Shown here piece after piece: positions 8,364 to 16,535 of a stretch of DNA of 64,000 bases. The DNA lies in contig CP051187.1 in NCBI GenBank assembly GCA_038087035.1, positions 1,736,001 through 1,800,000 of the forward strand. The letters run 5' to 3'. Source of the DNA: Gloeotrichia echinulata CP02 (GTDB lineage Bacteria; Cyanobacteriota; Cyanobacteriia; Cyanobacteriales; Nostocaceae). The notes under the pieces were generated by a model, which saw nothing but the letters and a program-made list of their open reading frames with translations, did not search any database and was not told where the DNA came from. Within the stretch, counting starts at the first letter, position 1. Every line of letters starts with the position of its first letter. Both the position numbers and the translations under genes were made by a program.

Positions 8364-8794
8364 TCACAGATAAGGTTGTCATTGATAGTAGTGTAGCCAT
8401 TAAATGGTTTATTGCTCAAGATTATTCATTAGAGGCAAATAAAATTCTTGATGCTTATCAATCACAACAAATTACCTTGATTGCTCCAGACTTAATTTAT
8501 GCAGAAATTGGTAATATTGTTCGGAAAATACAGCGATTTCAAGGTTTAATAAATCAGGACGCTGAGATGATAATTGATTTATTTCAACAAATACAATTAA
8601 AAGTATTCCCTGCCGATGAATTATTAAAAGATGCCTATCAGTTTGCAGTGAATTATCAAAGAACTGTCTACGATAGCCTTTACCTAGCTTTAAGCATTAG
8701 AGAAAACTGTAAATTTATCACTGCTGATGCAAAATTGTACAATGCCATTTATCCAAAAATACAAAATATTCAACTGATAAAAGATTGGATTTAA
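8360..8794 (+). CDS. PIN-domain toxin ribonuclease (VapC-like)
   Basis: 144 residues with the acidic PIN pattern: DSSVAIKWF near the N-terminus (first Asp), APDLIYAEIGNIV (Glu), YDSLYLALS (Asp) and FITADAKLYN (last Asp). This quartet binds the divalent metal in VapC-type toxins that cleave tRNA or rRNA. Full length for the family. The start overlaps the stop of the upstream antitoxin-like gene, and both are probably one bicistronic toxin-antitoxin unit. Target RNA unknown. Confidence 0.88.
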   Translation: MITDKVVIDSSVAIKWFIAQDYSLEANKILDAYQSQQITLIAPDLIYAEIGNIVRKIQRFQGLINQDAEMIIDLFQQIQLKVFPADELLKDAYQFAVNYQRTVYDSLYLALSIRENCKFITADAKLYNAIYPKIQNIQLIKDWI

Positions 8795-8891
8795 GTATGA
8801 GCGATCGCTCAACCAAAAATTATCCTCTTGAATCACTTCATGAACCTTGACAATATGCTGAAATTTTTATACCCTTTAATATTTTGTTCAG

Positions 8892-8989
8892 TGACAGCGT
8901 TTTTCAGGTAAATAGACAACGTGGTAGGGGCACAGCACTGCTGTGCCCCTACTTTGGTCTGTGGTTTAAAGAAATGAAAATTGTTGTAA
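8892..8989. repeat. TTACAGC-type repeat with GGGGCACAGCA palindrome core
   Basis: Second copy of the repeat at 6216-6313: TGACAGCGTTTTTCAGGTAAA, palindrome GGGGCACAGCACTGCTGTGC, then TGAAAATTGTTGTAA. It fills most of the gap between the PIN toxin and the minus-strand operon. Confidence 0.65.
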
Positions 8990-9007
8990 TCCTGAATTAT
9001 GCTGGCT

Positions 9008-9415
9008 TTAGCATTCTCCCAAATCAGAAGTTTCTAGCCTCAACGTGCCTATTAATGGCATTATGGGATCAACTTCAGCCGTATCTGTCAAAACATGTCC
9101 AATAGAGTACGTAGCGTTTTTTGTTGACTCTATTATGAACTCTTCAAGATTATGATTTTGCTGATCATCAGGTAACTTTTCCAATTCTTCGGCAATTAAC
9201 GTCTGAAAATCTTCGTCACAGTGACTATGCAGATGAACCGCAGCAGCTAGCAGTTCTGCCAGAATCTGGGCTTGTTGGTTAGCAGTTAAACTGGGTAACT
9301 GTAACTGATTGATTAAAGCTTGTACTTTTAGGCATTCTGCACCTAATTCAGCAATTAAAGTGTTAAGAGTTGAATTAGTTACAGCAAGAGGGCGATCGCT
9401 AATTTGCATATTCAT
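9008..9415 (-). CDS. Hypothetical acidic protein, third gene of the M50B operon
   Basis: 135 residues, acidic and Leu/Gln-rich (TLIAELGAECLKVQALINQL, then DDQQNHNLEEFIIESTKN), predicted mostly helical, with no signal peptide or membrane segment. No family recognised. Its ATG overlaps the stop of the upstream 61-codon gene by 4 bases (ATGA), so it is very likely real and translated with its neighbours. Function unknown. Confidence 0.7.
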   Translation of the reverse strand: MNMQISDRPLAVTNSTLNTLIAELGAECLKVQALINQLQLPSLTANQQAQILAELLAAAVHLHSHCDEDFQTLIAEELEKLPDDQQNHNLEEFIIESTKNATYSIGHVLTDTAEVDPIMPLIGTLRLETSDLGEC

Positions 9416-9597
9416 TGTCCCAATCTTTTCAGCGCTTGATCGATTGCCTTTTCAAAAGCACGAATTTCTTTTTCCCAATGCTTAATCAAACCCTCATCAG
9501 GAAAATCCTTCTCTAATTCCAGTATAATCTTTTCTTGATGTTCAGCAATCCTCTGGGTCAACGAGTCAATTGCCTTTTTATGATGTTTCTTACCCAT
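9412..9597 (-). CDS. Small helical protein, second gene of the M50B operon
   Basis: 61 residues starting MGKKHHKKAIDSLTQRIAEH and ending ALKRLGQ, highly charged and probably one long helix or coiled coil. The ATG at 9597 shares one base with the stop of the peptidase gene (TGATG), and its own stop overlaps the next start, so I prefer this start over a longer upstream one that would run into the peptidase gene. Function unknown. Confidence 0.65.
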   Translation of the reverse strand: MGKKHHKKAIDSLTQRIAEHQEKIILELEKDFPDEGLIKHWEKEIRAFEKAIDQALKRLGQ

Positions 9598-10340
9598 CAA
9601 GTGGAACGATAGGCAACGCGGAGACTTTGGACTAAAATTACCGCAGAGGCGATCGCCATTAACCCACCCCAAAACCAATAAGGTAAAAGTAAATAGTTTT
9701 GCATTTGCGCTGTATCAGACAGTCCCAGAGGACCGGCGCTGTAACTGAATAAATAATCAACTTGATGGTACGTACTCACACAAGCTTGGACACCGAGAAA
9801 TTGAATGGTAAACCCCTGAAGCCAACGAGGCGCTTTCAAGGCGATACCCAGGATAATTAAACCCAGCAGGGGAATAGCCACGAATCCAAACCAGGAACGT
9901 ACCCAAATTAATGTTGAAAGTAGCAAAATACTCCCCAAAATTTTCAAACTCAGGGAAGCTGCTTGAAAGCTGCGGGAAGCCAGAATCAAAGCTGCACCGG
10001 CTATCGGCGGTCCCATTGGCCCTGCGGCTGCTACTAAAGCCGGTCCAATTGGTCTTAACGACAAGGACATAGCATAAGTTGCTACACCAGAACCATTGCC
10101 AAAAATCTCTAATTTCTGAAACTGTCCGCCCAAAGCCAGGGCTATTAAGCCGTGACCCATTTCGTGGAACCAAGTTGCCAGGATGGTAAATGGGTATAAA
10201 ATATAATCGCCTCCTGGTAATTGCCACAGGACAATAGTGGCGATCGCCGCAGCTATCAGCCAGGTTAGTCCCATCCTTTCTACTTCTGTTGGAGCTTCTT
10301 GGGGAAATAAATTGGCAAAATCTTTTCCTGGTTCCCTCAT
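9597..10340 (-). CDS. M50B-type membrane metalloprotease
   Basis: 247 residues, strongly hydrophobic with several membrane segments. The zinc motif HEMGH sits near residue 59 (ATWFHEMGHGLIALALGG), followed by a GNGSGVATYA stretch; this is the peptidase M50B pattern of intramembrane site-2-protease relatives. A downstream second zinc ligand is not obvious to me. It heads a three-gene operon with two small proteins in overlapping register, which may be regulators or substrates (inference). Cleavage target unknown. Confidence 0.8.
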   Translation of the reverse strand: MREPGKDFANLFPQEAPTEVERMGLTWLIAAAIATIVLWQLPGGDYILYPFTILATWFHEMGHGLIALALGGQFQKLEIFGNGSGVATYAMSLSLRPIGPALVAAAGPMGPPIAGAALILASRSFQAASLSLKILGSILLLSTLIWVRSWFGFVAIPLLGLIILGIALKAPRWLQGFTIQFLGVQACVSTYHQVDYLFSYSAGPLGLSDTAQMQNYLLLPYWFWGGLMAIASAVILVQSLRVAYRST

Positions 10341-10390
10341 AGGTCACTTTCCTGCAAGTAATTACCGCAACTGGTTGAGTCTATTTTAAC

Positions 10391-10580
10391 AATAGGGACT
10401 GGGGACACTTCGGCAAGCTCAGTGCATCGCTGGGGACTGGGGATTGGGGATTGGGGACTGGGGATTGGGGACTGGGGGGATGGGGAGGTTATTTTTCTCA
10501 ATGCCCCATACTTCGGCTTCGCTCAGTACAAGTGCCCAATGCCCCATACTTCGGCTTCGCTCAGTACAAGTGCCCAATGC
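10391..10580. repeat. Short tandem repeats and small dispersed repeats
   Basis: GGGGACTGGGGATTGGGGA-type septamer-like runs, one copy of the TTCGGCAAGCTCAGTGCATC unit, and a direct duplication of an approximately 50-bp block containing TACTTCGGCTTCGCTCAGTA. Non-coding; ORFs in it are repeat translations. Confidence 0.75.
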
Positions 10581-10587
10581 CCAAAGT

Positions 10588-11517
10588 TTAAGAGAGTTGG
10601 AACAGGAATGTCATCAAATCTCCCTTACCTAAACTGATGCGATCGCCTGGTCGCAGACGGTGCCTGTTACCCGGTAATAGGGGCAAATTGTTAATGTAGG
10701 TGCCATTGGAACTGCCTACATCTTCTACATAATGGGCGTCTGCTTCAACACGAATGTCAGCATGTATCCGGGAAACAATTTCCGAATTAGGAAAACCGGA
10801 AACATCAATATCAGGTGGAATACGGTCATTAGGCTTGCCGATATGAATCACAGAGAGGGTTTGGGGTAATTCAATATCAGTGTCGCTTTGAACATGATAT
10901 AGCCGTGCTGTCACTAGCTGTAATTGCGTTCTCGCAGGACTGACAGGGGCTGCCATTGGTTCGGGGGCTACCGCGATTGGTTCTGGGGCTACCGCGATTG
11001 GTTCTGGGGCTACCGTGATTGGTTCGGGGGCTACCGCGATTGGTTCTGGGGCTACCGTGATTGGTTCGGGGGCTAGCGCGATTGGTTCGGGGGCTAGCGC
11101 GATTGGTTCGGGGGCTAGCGCGATTGGTTCGGGGGCTAGCGCGATTGGTTCTGGGGCTACCGCGAAAACGGTTGGCGGTACTACAGGAGGCGCTACAGGA
11201 GGCGCTACTGGTGCTGCTACTGGAGCAGTTGCCACCATTGTTGCTGGTAAAGGTGAAACAGCGGCGGGGGTGGCGAGTGGCAAGGGGTCAGGCGTAACTA
11301 ATGGCGGTAGTTGTACAGGCACTTCGGGCGCCGCAGTTGCAGGAACAGCGGCACTGGAGTGCAGGTTATGACCACACTGACCACAGAAAGCCGCATCTGC
11401 CTGCACAGTTGCCCCACAGCTGGGACAGTTACTAGTCGCTGGTAACGGCGTATAACAAGCTTCGCATTGGACTGCGCCGTCTGGGTTGGGATGACTACAA
11501 TTAGGACAGACGATCAT
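10588..11517 (-). CDS. Zinc-ribbon protein with heptapeptide repeats and C-terminal FHA domain
   Basis: 309 residues from the ATG at 11517, chosen because the zinc-binding N-terminus MIVCPNCSHPNPDG begins there; a longer frame upstream looks unconserved. Two CxxC zinc ribbons occur in the first 70 residues (CPNC...CEAC, CPSC...CGQC). A Pro/Ala-rich linker follows with about ten copies of the heptapeptide PEPIALA or variants, coded by a 21-bp tandem repeat. The last 90 residues form an FHA domain with GK, SRIHADI and SSNGTYINN, which in this family binds phosphothreonine. Probably an adaptor for Ser/Thr kinase signalling; the partner is unknown. The linker length is likely variable between strains. 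Confidence 0.85.
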   Translation of the reverse strand: MIVCPNCSHPNPDGAVQCEACYTPLPATSNCPSCGATVQADAAFCGQCGHNLHSSAAVPATAAPEVPVQLPPLVTPDPLPLATPAAVSPLPATMVATAPVAAPVAPPVAPPVVPPTVFAVAPEPIALAPEPIALAPEPIALAPEPIALAPEPITVAPEPIAVAPEPITVAPEPIAVAPEPIAVAPEPMAAPVSPARTQLQLVTARLYHVQSDTDIELPQTLSVIHIGKPNDRIPPDIDVSGFPNSEIVSRIHADIRVEADAHYVEDVGSSNGTYINNLPLLPGNRHRLRPGDRISLGKGDLMTFLFQLS

Positions 11518-11658
11518 GGATTTAAACCTTTGTACAAGATCATCGTAAAATGGTACTGGCAAGCAGAGAGAACTCCGAGCAGCGCAAGTCGCGGCTCGGT
11601 AGTTCAACAGAGGAGCGACTCTAGCAATAAATTCTAACAATTACTCCTGATGGGAAAG

Positions 11659-12381
11659 TTAAGGTTGGAGTTCCGCACCAGCAGCCCCATCCAGTAACCA
11701 CCAAAGTTCACCTTGGGGTTGAATGAAGCGAGATGGGTAAGTAAATTCATCGGCTACGGGTGCGAAGACTTGAGCTAAAGCGGGTCGTTTATTAGCACCT
11801 GCAACCAGAAAAATTACACTCCTAGCCGCGTTGATGAATGGATATGTAAAGGTGATGCGGCGGCTGGTGTCTTTGTTACCTACAGTAATCAGGCGATCGC
11901 GAACTTTTAACGCCTCTGTCTGCGGAAACAAAGATGCAGTATGGGCATCATCTCCCATTCCTAGCAAGACTACATCAAGAGCGGGAAACTCTCCGGGTGC
12001 CGTATGAAAAAATTTTTGCAGATGCTGTTCATACTTAACCGCTGCTAGGGCTGGATCGCTTTCCAACGTGGGTATGGGATGAATATTAGCCCCAGGGATA
12101 TCAACGCGATCTAGCCATGCACGACGCGCCATCAGTTCATTGCTATCGGTATGATCCGGCGGGACATAACGTTCATCCCCCCAGAATACATGAATTTTAT
12201 CCCAAGGGAGTTTTTGATTAGCAATCGCCTCGTACAACGGCTTAGGTGTACTACCCCCAGCTAAGGCAATAGTAAACCGCCCCCGCTCCTCAATAGCAGT
12301 TTCTATCTTAGACAGGATCAAGTTTAGCGCTCGCGCCACCAGCGCGGCCTGATCCGGTAGAACTTCAACCGTTTTGTTCAT
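11659..12381 (-). CDS. pgl: 6-phosphogluconolactonase
   Basis: 240 residues of the DevB/SOL type: FTIALAGGSTPKPLYEAI in the phosphate-binding loop, VFWGDERYVPPDHTDSN, and LDVVLLGMGDDAHTASLFP with the catalytic-region His. It hydrolyses 6-phosphogluconolactone in the oxidative pentose phosphate pathway, the main dark NADPH source in cyanobacteria. Full length. It lies on the minus strand between the FHA gene and rph, separated from rph by a 129-bp inverted-repeat element. Confidence 0.93.
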   Translation of the reverse strand: MNKTVEVLPDQAALVARALNLILSKIETAIEERGRFTIALAGGSTPKPLYEAIANQKLPWDKIHVFWGDERYVPPDHTDSNELMARRAWLDRVDIPGANIHPIPTLESDPALAAVKYEQHLQKFFHTAPGEFPALDVVLLGMGDDAHTASLFPQTEALKVRDRLITVGNKDTSRRITFTYPFINAARSVIFLVAGANKRPALAQVFAPVADEFTYPSRFIQPQGELWWLLDGAAGAELQP

Positions 12382-12501
12382 GGCTTCACCATCAGATTGC
12401 CTGCTTCCAGCAATACAATACCGAATTTCTGACTATTCCCCGGTTTAACTTTTGAAACTTTTAACATCATTGGGGATTGGGGCATGGGGCATGGGGCATG
12501 G

Positions 12502-12630
12502 CAATACTGCGTAGGATTTGCAGGGGAGGCAGGGGAGGCAGGGGAAGCATGGGAGGCAAAACTCAACGCCTGCCTCCATTTCTCCCCCTGCTTGCCTCAA
12601 CCAAGAAATTCCAAAACCTACGCAGTATTG
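12502..12630. mobile_element. 129-bp CAATAC-type MITE with 10-bp flanking repeat
   Basis: Ends CAATACTGCGTAGG and CCTACGCAGTATTG, extended imperfectly to about 20 bp. TGGGGCATGG flanks both sides exactly, but the flank is itself a GGGGCATGG tandem run, so the target duplication is less certain. The interior is a AGGGGAGGC tandem repeat. Confidence 0.65.
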
Positions 12631-12670
12631 TGGGGCATGGGGCATGAGTTCTTCTCCCCATCCCCTTCTC

Positions 12671-13414
12671 CTAATCGCCGACAAATACAACCTCCCAATC
12701 GGGAATCACCTCTCGCTGGGCGATTAACAATTGCTGTATTCCTTTTTCGGCAAAATCCAGCAACTGATTCAATTGGGTACGGCTAAAGCTAGCTTCTTCC
12801 GCTGTTCCCTGGATTTCTATGATCCCCAAGTGTTGATTCATCACAACATTGAAATCTACTGCGGCGGCTACGTCTTCAAGGTAGTTCAGGTCTAAAAAAG
12901 GCTCTCCCTGTAACAAACCTACCGAAACTGCTGCTACTTGGCCACACAGGGGCGATCGCTCTAATACTCCTTGCTGCAATAATTGAGAAATGGCATAAGC
13001 TAACGCGACAAACGAGCCTGTAATTGCTGTGGTTCTCGTTCCTGCGTCTGCTTGTAATACGTCCGCATCCACCGTCAGCGTGCGTTCTCCCAAGACCTCA
13101 AAATCCAGTGCTGCACGTAAGCTGCGTCCAATCAAACGTTGAATTTCTTGTGTCCGTCCAGACAACTTCAACAATTCCCTTTCGTTTCGTTGTTGTGTAG
13201 CACTGGGTAACATGCGATATTCTGCCGTTAACCAACCTTTGCCAGTTCCTGCTAAAAACTTGGGAACTCCTTCGGTGACGGTGACGGTACAAAGTACTTG
13301 AGTGTCACCGCATTTTGTGAGTACAGAACCAGGCGCAAAGCGGGTGAATCCGGGGTGAAAGCTAGTCGGACGGAGTTCATAGGGTTGACGACCGTCTGGA
13401 CGCTGCCAAACCAT
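12671..13414 (-). CDS. rph: Ribonuclease PH
   Basis: 247 residues matching the RNase PH fold end to end: RPDGRQPYELRPTSF, GSVLTKCGDTQVLCTVTV, GWLTAEYRMLPSAT, RTQEIQRLIGRSLRAALD, the phosphate-site segment DADVLQADAGTRTTAITG and DLNYLEDVAAAVDFNVVM. It trims tRNA 3' ends phosphorolytically. The start at 13414 gives the conserved MVWQRPDGR N-terminus. Upstream is a small GGCAATAG tandem repeat (about 13474-13510). Confidence 0.94.
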   Translation of the reverse strand: MVWQRPDGRQPYELRPTSFHPGFTRFAPGSVLTKCGDTQVLCTVTVTEGVPKFLAGTGKGWLTAEYRMLPSATQQRNERELLKLSGRTQEIQRLIGRSLRAALDFEVLGERTLTVDADVLQADAGTRTTAITGSFVALAYAISQLLQQGVLERSPLCGQVAAVSVGLLQGEPFLDLNYLEDVAAAVDFNVVMNQHLGIIEIQGTAEEASFSRTQLNQLLDFAEKGIQQLLIAQREVIPDWEVVFVGD

Positions 13415-13512
13415 TGGAATTGCCTCAAAATTTTCATAGATAATACTGCCTTAAGGGTACCTTAGTGTCGCAATGCGGCAATAGGCAATGGGCAATAGGC
13501 AATAGGCAACAA

Positions 13513-14070
13513 TCAACAATCAACTGAAAGTAGATTCATGATATTTTGCTCCACCATCTGTGGTAACTGGTCGCCGTTGATTGTCAATAGTAGGCGACGA
13601 CGGTCATAATATTCGAGGATGGGAATGGTGCGATCGTAGAATAATTCTATCCGACGCTGGACGATTTCCGGTTGCTCATCTGATAAAGAACGCCCCAAAC
13701 AGCGATTAACCATAACCGCTTCTGGTACTTGTAAATAAATTGCCCAATCTAATTTTTGTCCTAAATAGTCCAACAAAAAATCTAATTCCTCAGCTTGGAA
13801 GGCTGTACGGGGATAGCCTTCTAATAGCCAACCAGTATTGGGATCAATTTTTTTTAGCCACATTTTGATTAATGCAATCATCATCTCGTCGGGGACTAGC
13901 TCCCCTTTTTCCACGTATGGTTGTGCGTGGCGACCCAGGTTTGTCAGGCTAGAAATTGCTTCCCTTAAAATCTCTCCTGTAGAAATTTGCGGAATATCGA
14001 AATTTCTACAAAGCCTTTGTGCTTGAGTACTTTTCCCCGATCCTGAACCTCCGAGAATGACAAATCTCAC
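13513..14070 (-). CDS. adk: Adenylate kinase family nucleoside monophosphate kinase
   Basis: 185 residues with P-loop GGSGSGKSTQAQRL, the NMP-binding ISTGEILREAI, GWLLEGYPRT and a short LID (RCLGRSLSDEQPEIVQRR), as in short-form adenylate kinases. It would balance AMP, ADP and ATP. Cyanobacteria often carry a second adenylate kinase in the ribosomal operon, so this may be the paralogue with a specialised role; that is inference. Transcribed with rph on the minus strand but separated by repeat DNA. Confidence 0.82.
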   Translation of the reverse strand: MRFVILGGSGSGKSTQAQRLCRNFDIPQISTGEILREAISSLTNLGRHAQPYVEKGELVPDEMMIALIKMWLKKIDPNTGWLLEGYPRTAFQAEELDFLLDYLGQKLDWAIYLQVPEAVMVNRCLGRSLSDEQPEIVQRRIELFYDRTIPILEYYDRRRLLLTINGDQLPQMVEQNIMNLLSVDC

Positions 14071-14411
14071 AAAAATTCACTCCTCATTTTCTCAAACTCA
14101 CCACTCTTTAACACTGTTTTGCCCAAACCAACGGTAAATCTAACATCTGTTTATTTTTAGCCCCTACACCCAGGTTTTAGCTTAATTTAAACTGTTATGT
14201 GTCTGTTTTCATGTTTATGGTTAGTTTTATGCACAAGACACCTATGTTAATTTCAGCTACTCTTGACTTCAGCACAAACCTAGTGATTCACTAAGAATGC
14301 AGCTTGCCAAATACACTACACTGGTAAAAATCAGATTGATTATACAGATTTTGTGACCGACTTGTTCAGCAATAACTCTTCAATTAGTTGTAATATTTTA
14401 AACTTTAATCT
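14071..14411. other. Intergenic region between divergent genes
   Basis: 341 bp of AT-rich DNA between the divergent adk and CobO-like genes. It should hold both promoters. No repeat, RNA gene or operator was recognised. Confidence 0.4.
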
Positions 14412-14948
14412 ATGGTTGTCCAACTAGAGACCCCAAGTGTAAATTCGACCCTTAGCTTACCATGTCCAGTGGAAGGACTAGTGCAAGTTTTTACTAGCTC
14501 CCATCGTAACTTTTTTACGAGCGTTATGGCTCAAGCACTGAGAATTGCTGGTCAAGGCACACCAGTTTTAGTAGTGCAGTTCCTCAAAGGTGGCATTCGT
14601 CAAGGACAGGAACGACCCATGCAGCTGGGACAAAATTTAGATTGGATTCGCTGTGATTTGCCTCGTTGTATTGATACACCACAGTTAGACGATTCAGAAA
14701 ACCAAGCTTTACAAAAACTGTGGCAACATACTCAACAGGTGGTCTGTGAGGGTAAGTATTCTCTCGTGGTCTTAGATGAGTTAAATTTAGCGATCAATTT
14801 TGGTTTAATTCCCGAAGGCGAAGTTTTGGGGTTTTTAGCACAACGCCCTCCCCATGTCGATATCATTCTCACAGGACCGGAGATGCCGAAATCTCTTTTG
14901 GATGTAGCAGATCAAATTACAGAAATTCGGCGTAGTCATAGACCTTAG
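14412..14948 (+). CDS. CobO/CobA-like P-loop fold protein lacking Walker A
   Basis: 178 residues. The fold markers of the CobO/BtuR ATP:cob(I)alamin adenosyltransferase family are present: AQALRIAGQGTPVLVVQFLKGG, then YSLVVLDELNLAINFGLI (Walker B region), then RPPHVDIILTGPEMPKSLLDVADQITEI. The nucleotide-binding loop that should read like GxGKGKTT is instead FTSSHRNFFTS, with no Gly-Lys-Ser/Thr. The protein may therefore be non-catalytic or bind a different ligand. The family is clear; the role is uncertain. Confidence 0.78.
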   Translation: MVVQLETPSVNSTLSLPCPVEGLVQVFTSSHRNFFTSVMAQALRIAGQGTPVLVVQFLKGGIRQGQERPMQLGQNLDWIRCDLPRCIDTPQLDDSENQALQKLWQHTQQVVCEGKYSLVVLDELNLAINFGLIPEGEVLGFLAQRPPHVDIILTGPEMPKSLLDVADQITEIRRSHRP

Positions 14949-14964
14949 TAAACCCCACCCTGAA

Positions 14965-15192
14965 CTTAGGTCGGCGCAAATAAACCGTATAGCCGTTCTC
15001 AGTTGGATGGAATACAAAATTATATCATCGCCTGTAGGGGCACGGCACTGCCGTGCCCTTACGAGTGTATTGGACTCAACCGATAACCGCTATATTGGCT
15101 TTGGTTGTCATTGGTCATTGGTCATTGGTAAGCATTTGAGACATATTTATATTTCGTAATATAGTTTTGTTTTTTCGCGCCGACTTACTTAA
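14965..15192. mobile_element. Inverted-repeat element with TAGGTCGGCGCAAATAAACC ends
   Basis: Left end CTTAGGTCGGCGCAAATAAA, right end in the opposite sense (CGCGCCGACTTACTTAAG). It encloses a GGGGCACGGCACTGCCGTGC palindrome and a GGTCATT run. Related copies are at 54615-54746 and a left-end remnant at about 20926. Immediately after it is an AGAGGATGTTTGAAAAGT end that matches the element at 29354-29526. Confidence 0.65.
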
Positions 15193-15245
15193 GAGGATGT
15201 TTGAAAAGTCCTCTTGTCGGGATCAAAAATTTGAGTTCCCCCTTT

Positions 15246-15320
15246 TTAACAGTTATCAGTTATCAGTTATCAGTTAAAAGTTTTGATAACTGATAACTGT
15301 TGACTGTTCACTGATTTAAG
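15246..15320. repeat. AGTTATC tandem repeat with inverted copy
   Basis: Several CAGTTATCAGTTATC units followed by TTGATAACTGATAACTG in inverse order; able to fold. A shorter relative is at about 27655-27705. Confidence 0.6.
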
Positions 15321-15330
15321 GGTGGAGTTT

Positions 15331-15882
15331 TTAGCTCAATAACTCTCGGACTAAAACCTTGATTCCCGGAAACGCAAGTGGGCTAATTTCACCATCTAAA
15401 AACATTACTTCATCACTATAATTTTCATTAATTGGGTTGCGTAAAACTATTACGAGGCGGTTCTTTAAATCCACAACCCAATATTCCCTAATACCAGCTT
15501 TTGCATAAGCCTTTCGTTTTGCATCTAAATCTTTGCTCAAGCTGCTGTTTGAATATTCAATTACCCAAAAAATATTTTCTGGATATGGGTGGCGAGTGCG
15601 ATAAAGTGCCCTTAATGGTTGAACAATTGCTAAATCTGGTTCTGGTTCCGAACTGGTTTCTGGTATTGTAATCGGCTTTGCATCACGCACAAGTGCCTTG
15701 TCGCCCAGTAGCAATCGTAAATAGTCTGCACCGTCGGTACTCAGTTGCGCGTGTTCAGGTCCTTCCGGGGACATTTCTACGATTTCTCCGTTTAATAGTT
15801 CAACTTGACGACCAGAAATCAGTCCAACTTCAATCATTCGGTGATAGTCGTCCAGTGTCCATTTGGCTATAGTAACGGTCAT
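15331..15882 (-). CDS. Uma2-family (DUF820) restriction-endonuclease-like protein
   Basis: 183 residues with the Uma2 pattern: LDDYHRMIEVGLISGRQVELLNGEIVEMSP, EPEPDLAIVQPL, VIEYSNSSLSKDLDAKRKAYAKAGIREYWVVDL. The PD-(D/E)xK-like acidic residues and Lys are in place. Uma2 proteins are highly multiplied in filamentous cyanobacteria; their biological role is not established and a link to mobile DNA is often suspected. A second member is at 29545-30129. Confidence 0.88.
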   Translation of the reverse strand: MTVTIAKWTLDDYHRMIEVGLISGRQVELLNGEIVEMSPEGPEHAQLSTDGADYLRLLLGDKALVRDAKPITIPETSSEPEPDLAIVQPLRALYRTRHPYPENIFWVIEYSNSSLSKDLDAKRKAYAKAGIREYWVVDLKNRLVIVLRNPINENYSDEVMFLDGEISPLAFPGIKVLVRELLS

Positions 15883-15983
15883 TCTTAGTATCAGCCTTTC
15901 CTTGCTGAGGAGATTGTTTATATTTTAAGCTTTAGACACTTGTTTTGAAAAAAAGTTGATTTTTGCAAGGATATCGAGGACAA

Positions 15984-16535
15984 TTACCGATTATGCTCTA
16001 CATCACAACTGACAACAGATGTAGACAACAGCAAGAATGAAGCTGCCCTTTTCGCTGTACTTTCAGAAAGTTTAACTTGCTTGAGGATAACTAAACCTTC
16101 ATTGACGAATGAATCTCTTACTAAGGCTTTTTCTCCACCGTTGAAAGGCGTTTCATAGAATATTTCTTTAATTCCCGCTGAGATAATTAACTTTAAGCAA
16201 GATAGACATGGTTCTAGAGTCACATAAATACTTGCGCCCTCTGTAGATATACCATGTTTTGCGGCTTGGGCGATCGCATTTGCTTCTGCATGTACAGCCC
16301 TCGAAGGTAGGGTTTTACTTGCATCACAGCTACTCAACCCTGGATAGCAATATCCTTGAGCAGTACAGTGAGCCGAACCTGATGGTGAACCATTGTAACC
16401 GGTTGCCACCACCTGCTTATTTTTCACAATCACAGCACCGACCGGAAATGCTAAACAGGTTGAGCGAGTCGCTGCTAGTTTAGCCAACATGAGAAAATAC
16501 TCATCCCATGTTGGTCTTTGCTCATCAAAGTCCAT
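15984..16535 (-). CDS. Deoxycytidylate (dCMP) deaminase family protein
   Basis: 183 residues with the zinc-deaminase motifs HAEANAIAQAAKHG and TLEPCLSCLKLIISAGI, and the dCMP-deaminase-type TGYNGSPSGSAHC with an extra Cys/His cluster (CTAQGYCYPG). It would convert dCMP to dUMP, the substrate of thymidylate synthase. The ATG at 16535 shares its A with the TAA stop of the upstream thymidylate synthase gene (TAATG), so the two are translationally coupled. This context makes dCMP deaminase much more likely than a generic cytidine deaminase. Confidence 0.88.
   Translation of the reverse strand: MDFDEQRPTWDEYFLMLAKLAATRSTCLAFPVGAVIVKNKQVVATGYNGSPSGSAHCTAQGYCYPGLSSCDASKTLPSRAVHAEANAIAQAAKHGISTEGASIYVTLEPCLSCLKLIISAGIKEIFYETPFNGGEKALVRDSFVNEGLVILKQVKLSESTAKRAASFLLLSTSVVSCDVEHNR

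Noticed and set aside
9757..10347. 196-codon minus-strand ORF
   Set aside because: Different frame within the M50B gene; no hydrophobic pattern or motif.
10422..10637. Small ORFs near 10.5 kb
   Set aside because: Made of intergenic tandem and dispersed repeats without a start context.
11015..11371. Plus-strand ORF rich in IGSGAS repeats
   Set aside because: Antisense shadow of the PEPIALA repeat in the FHA gene.
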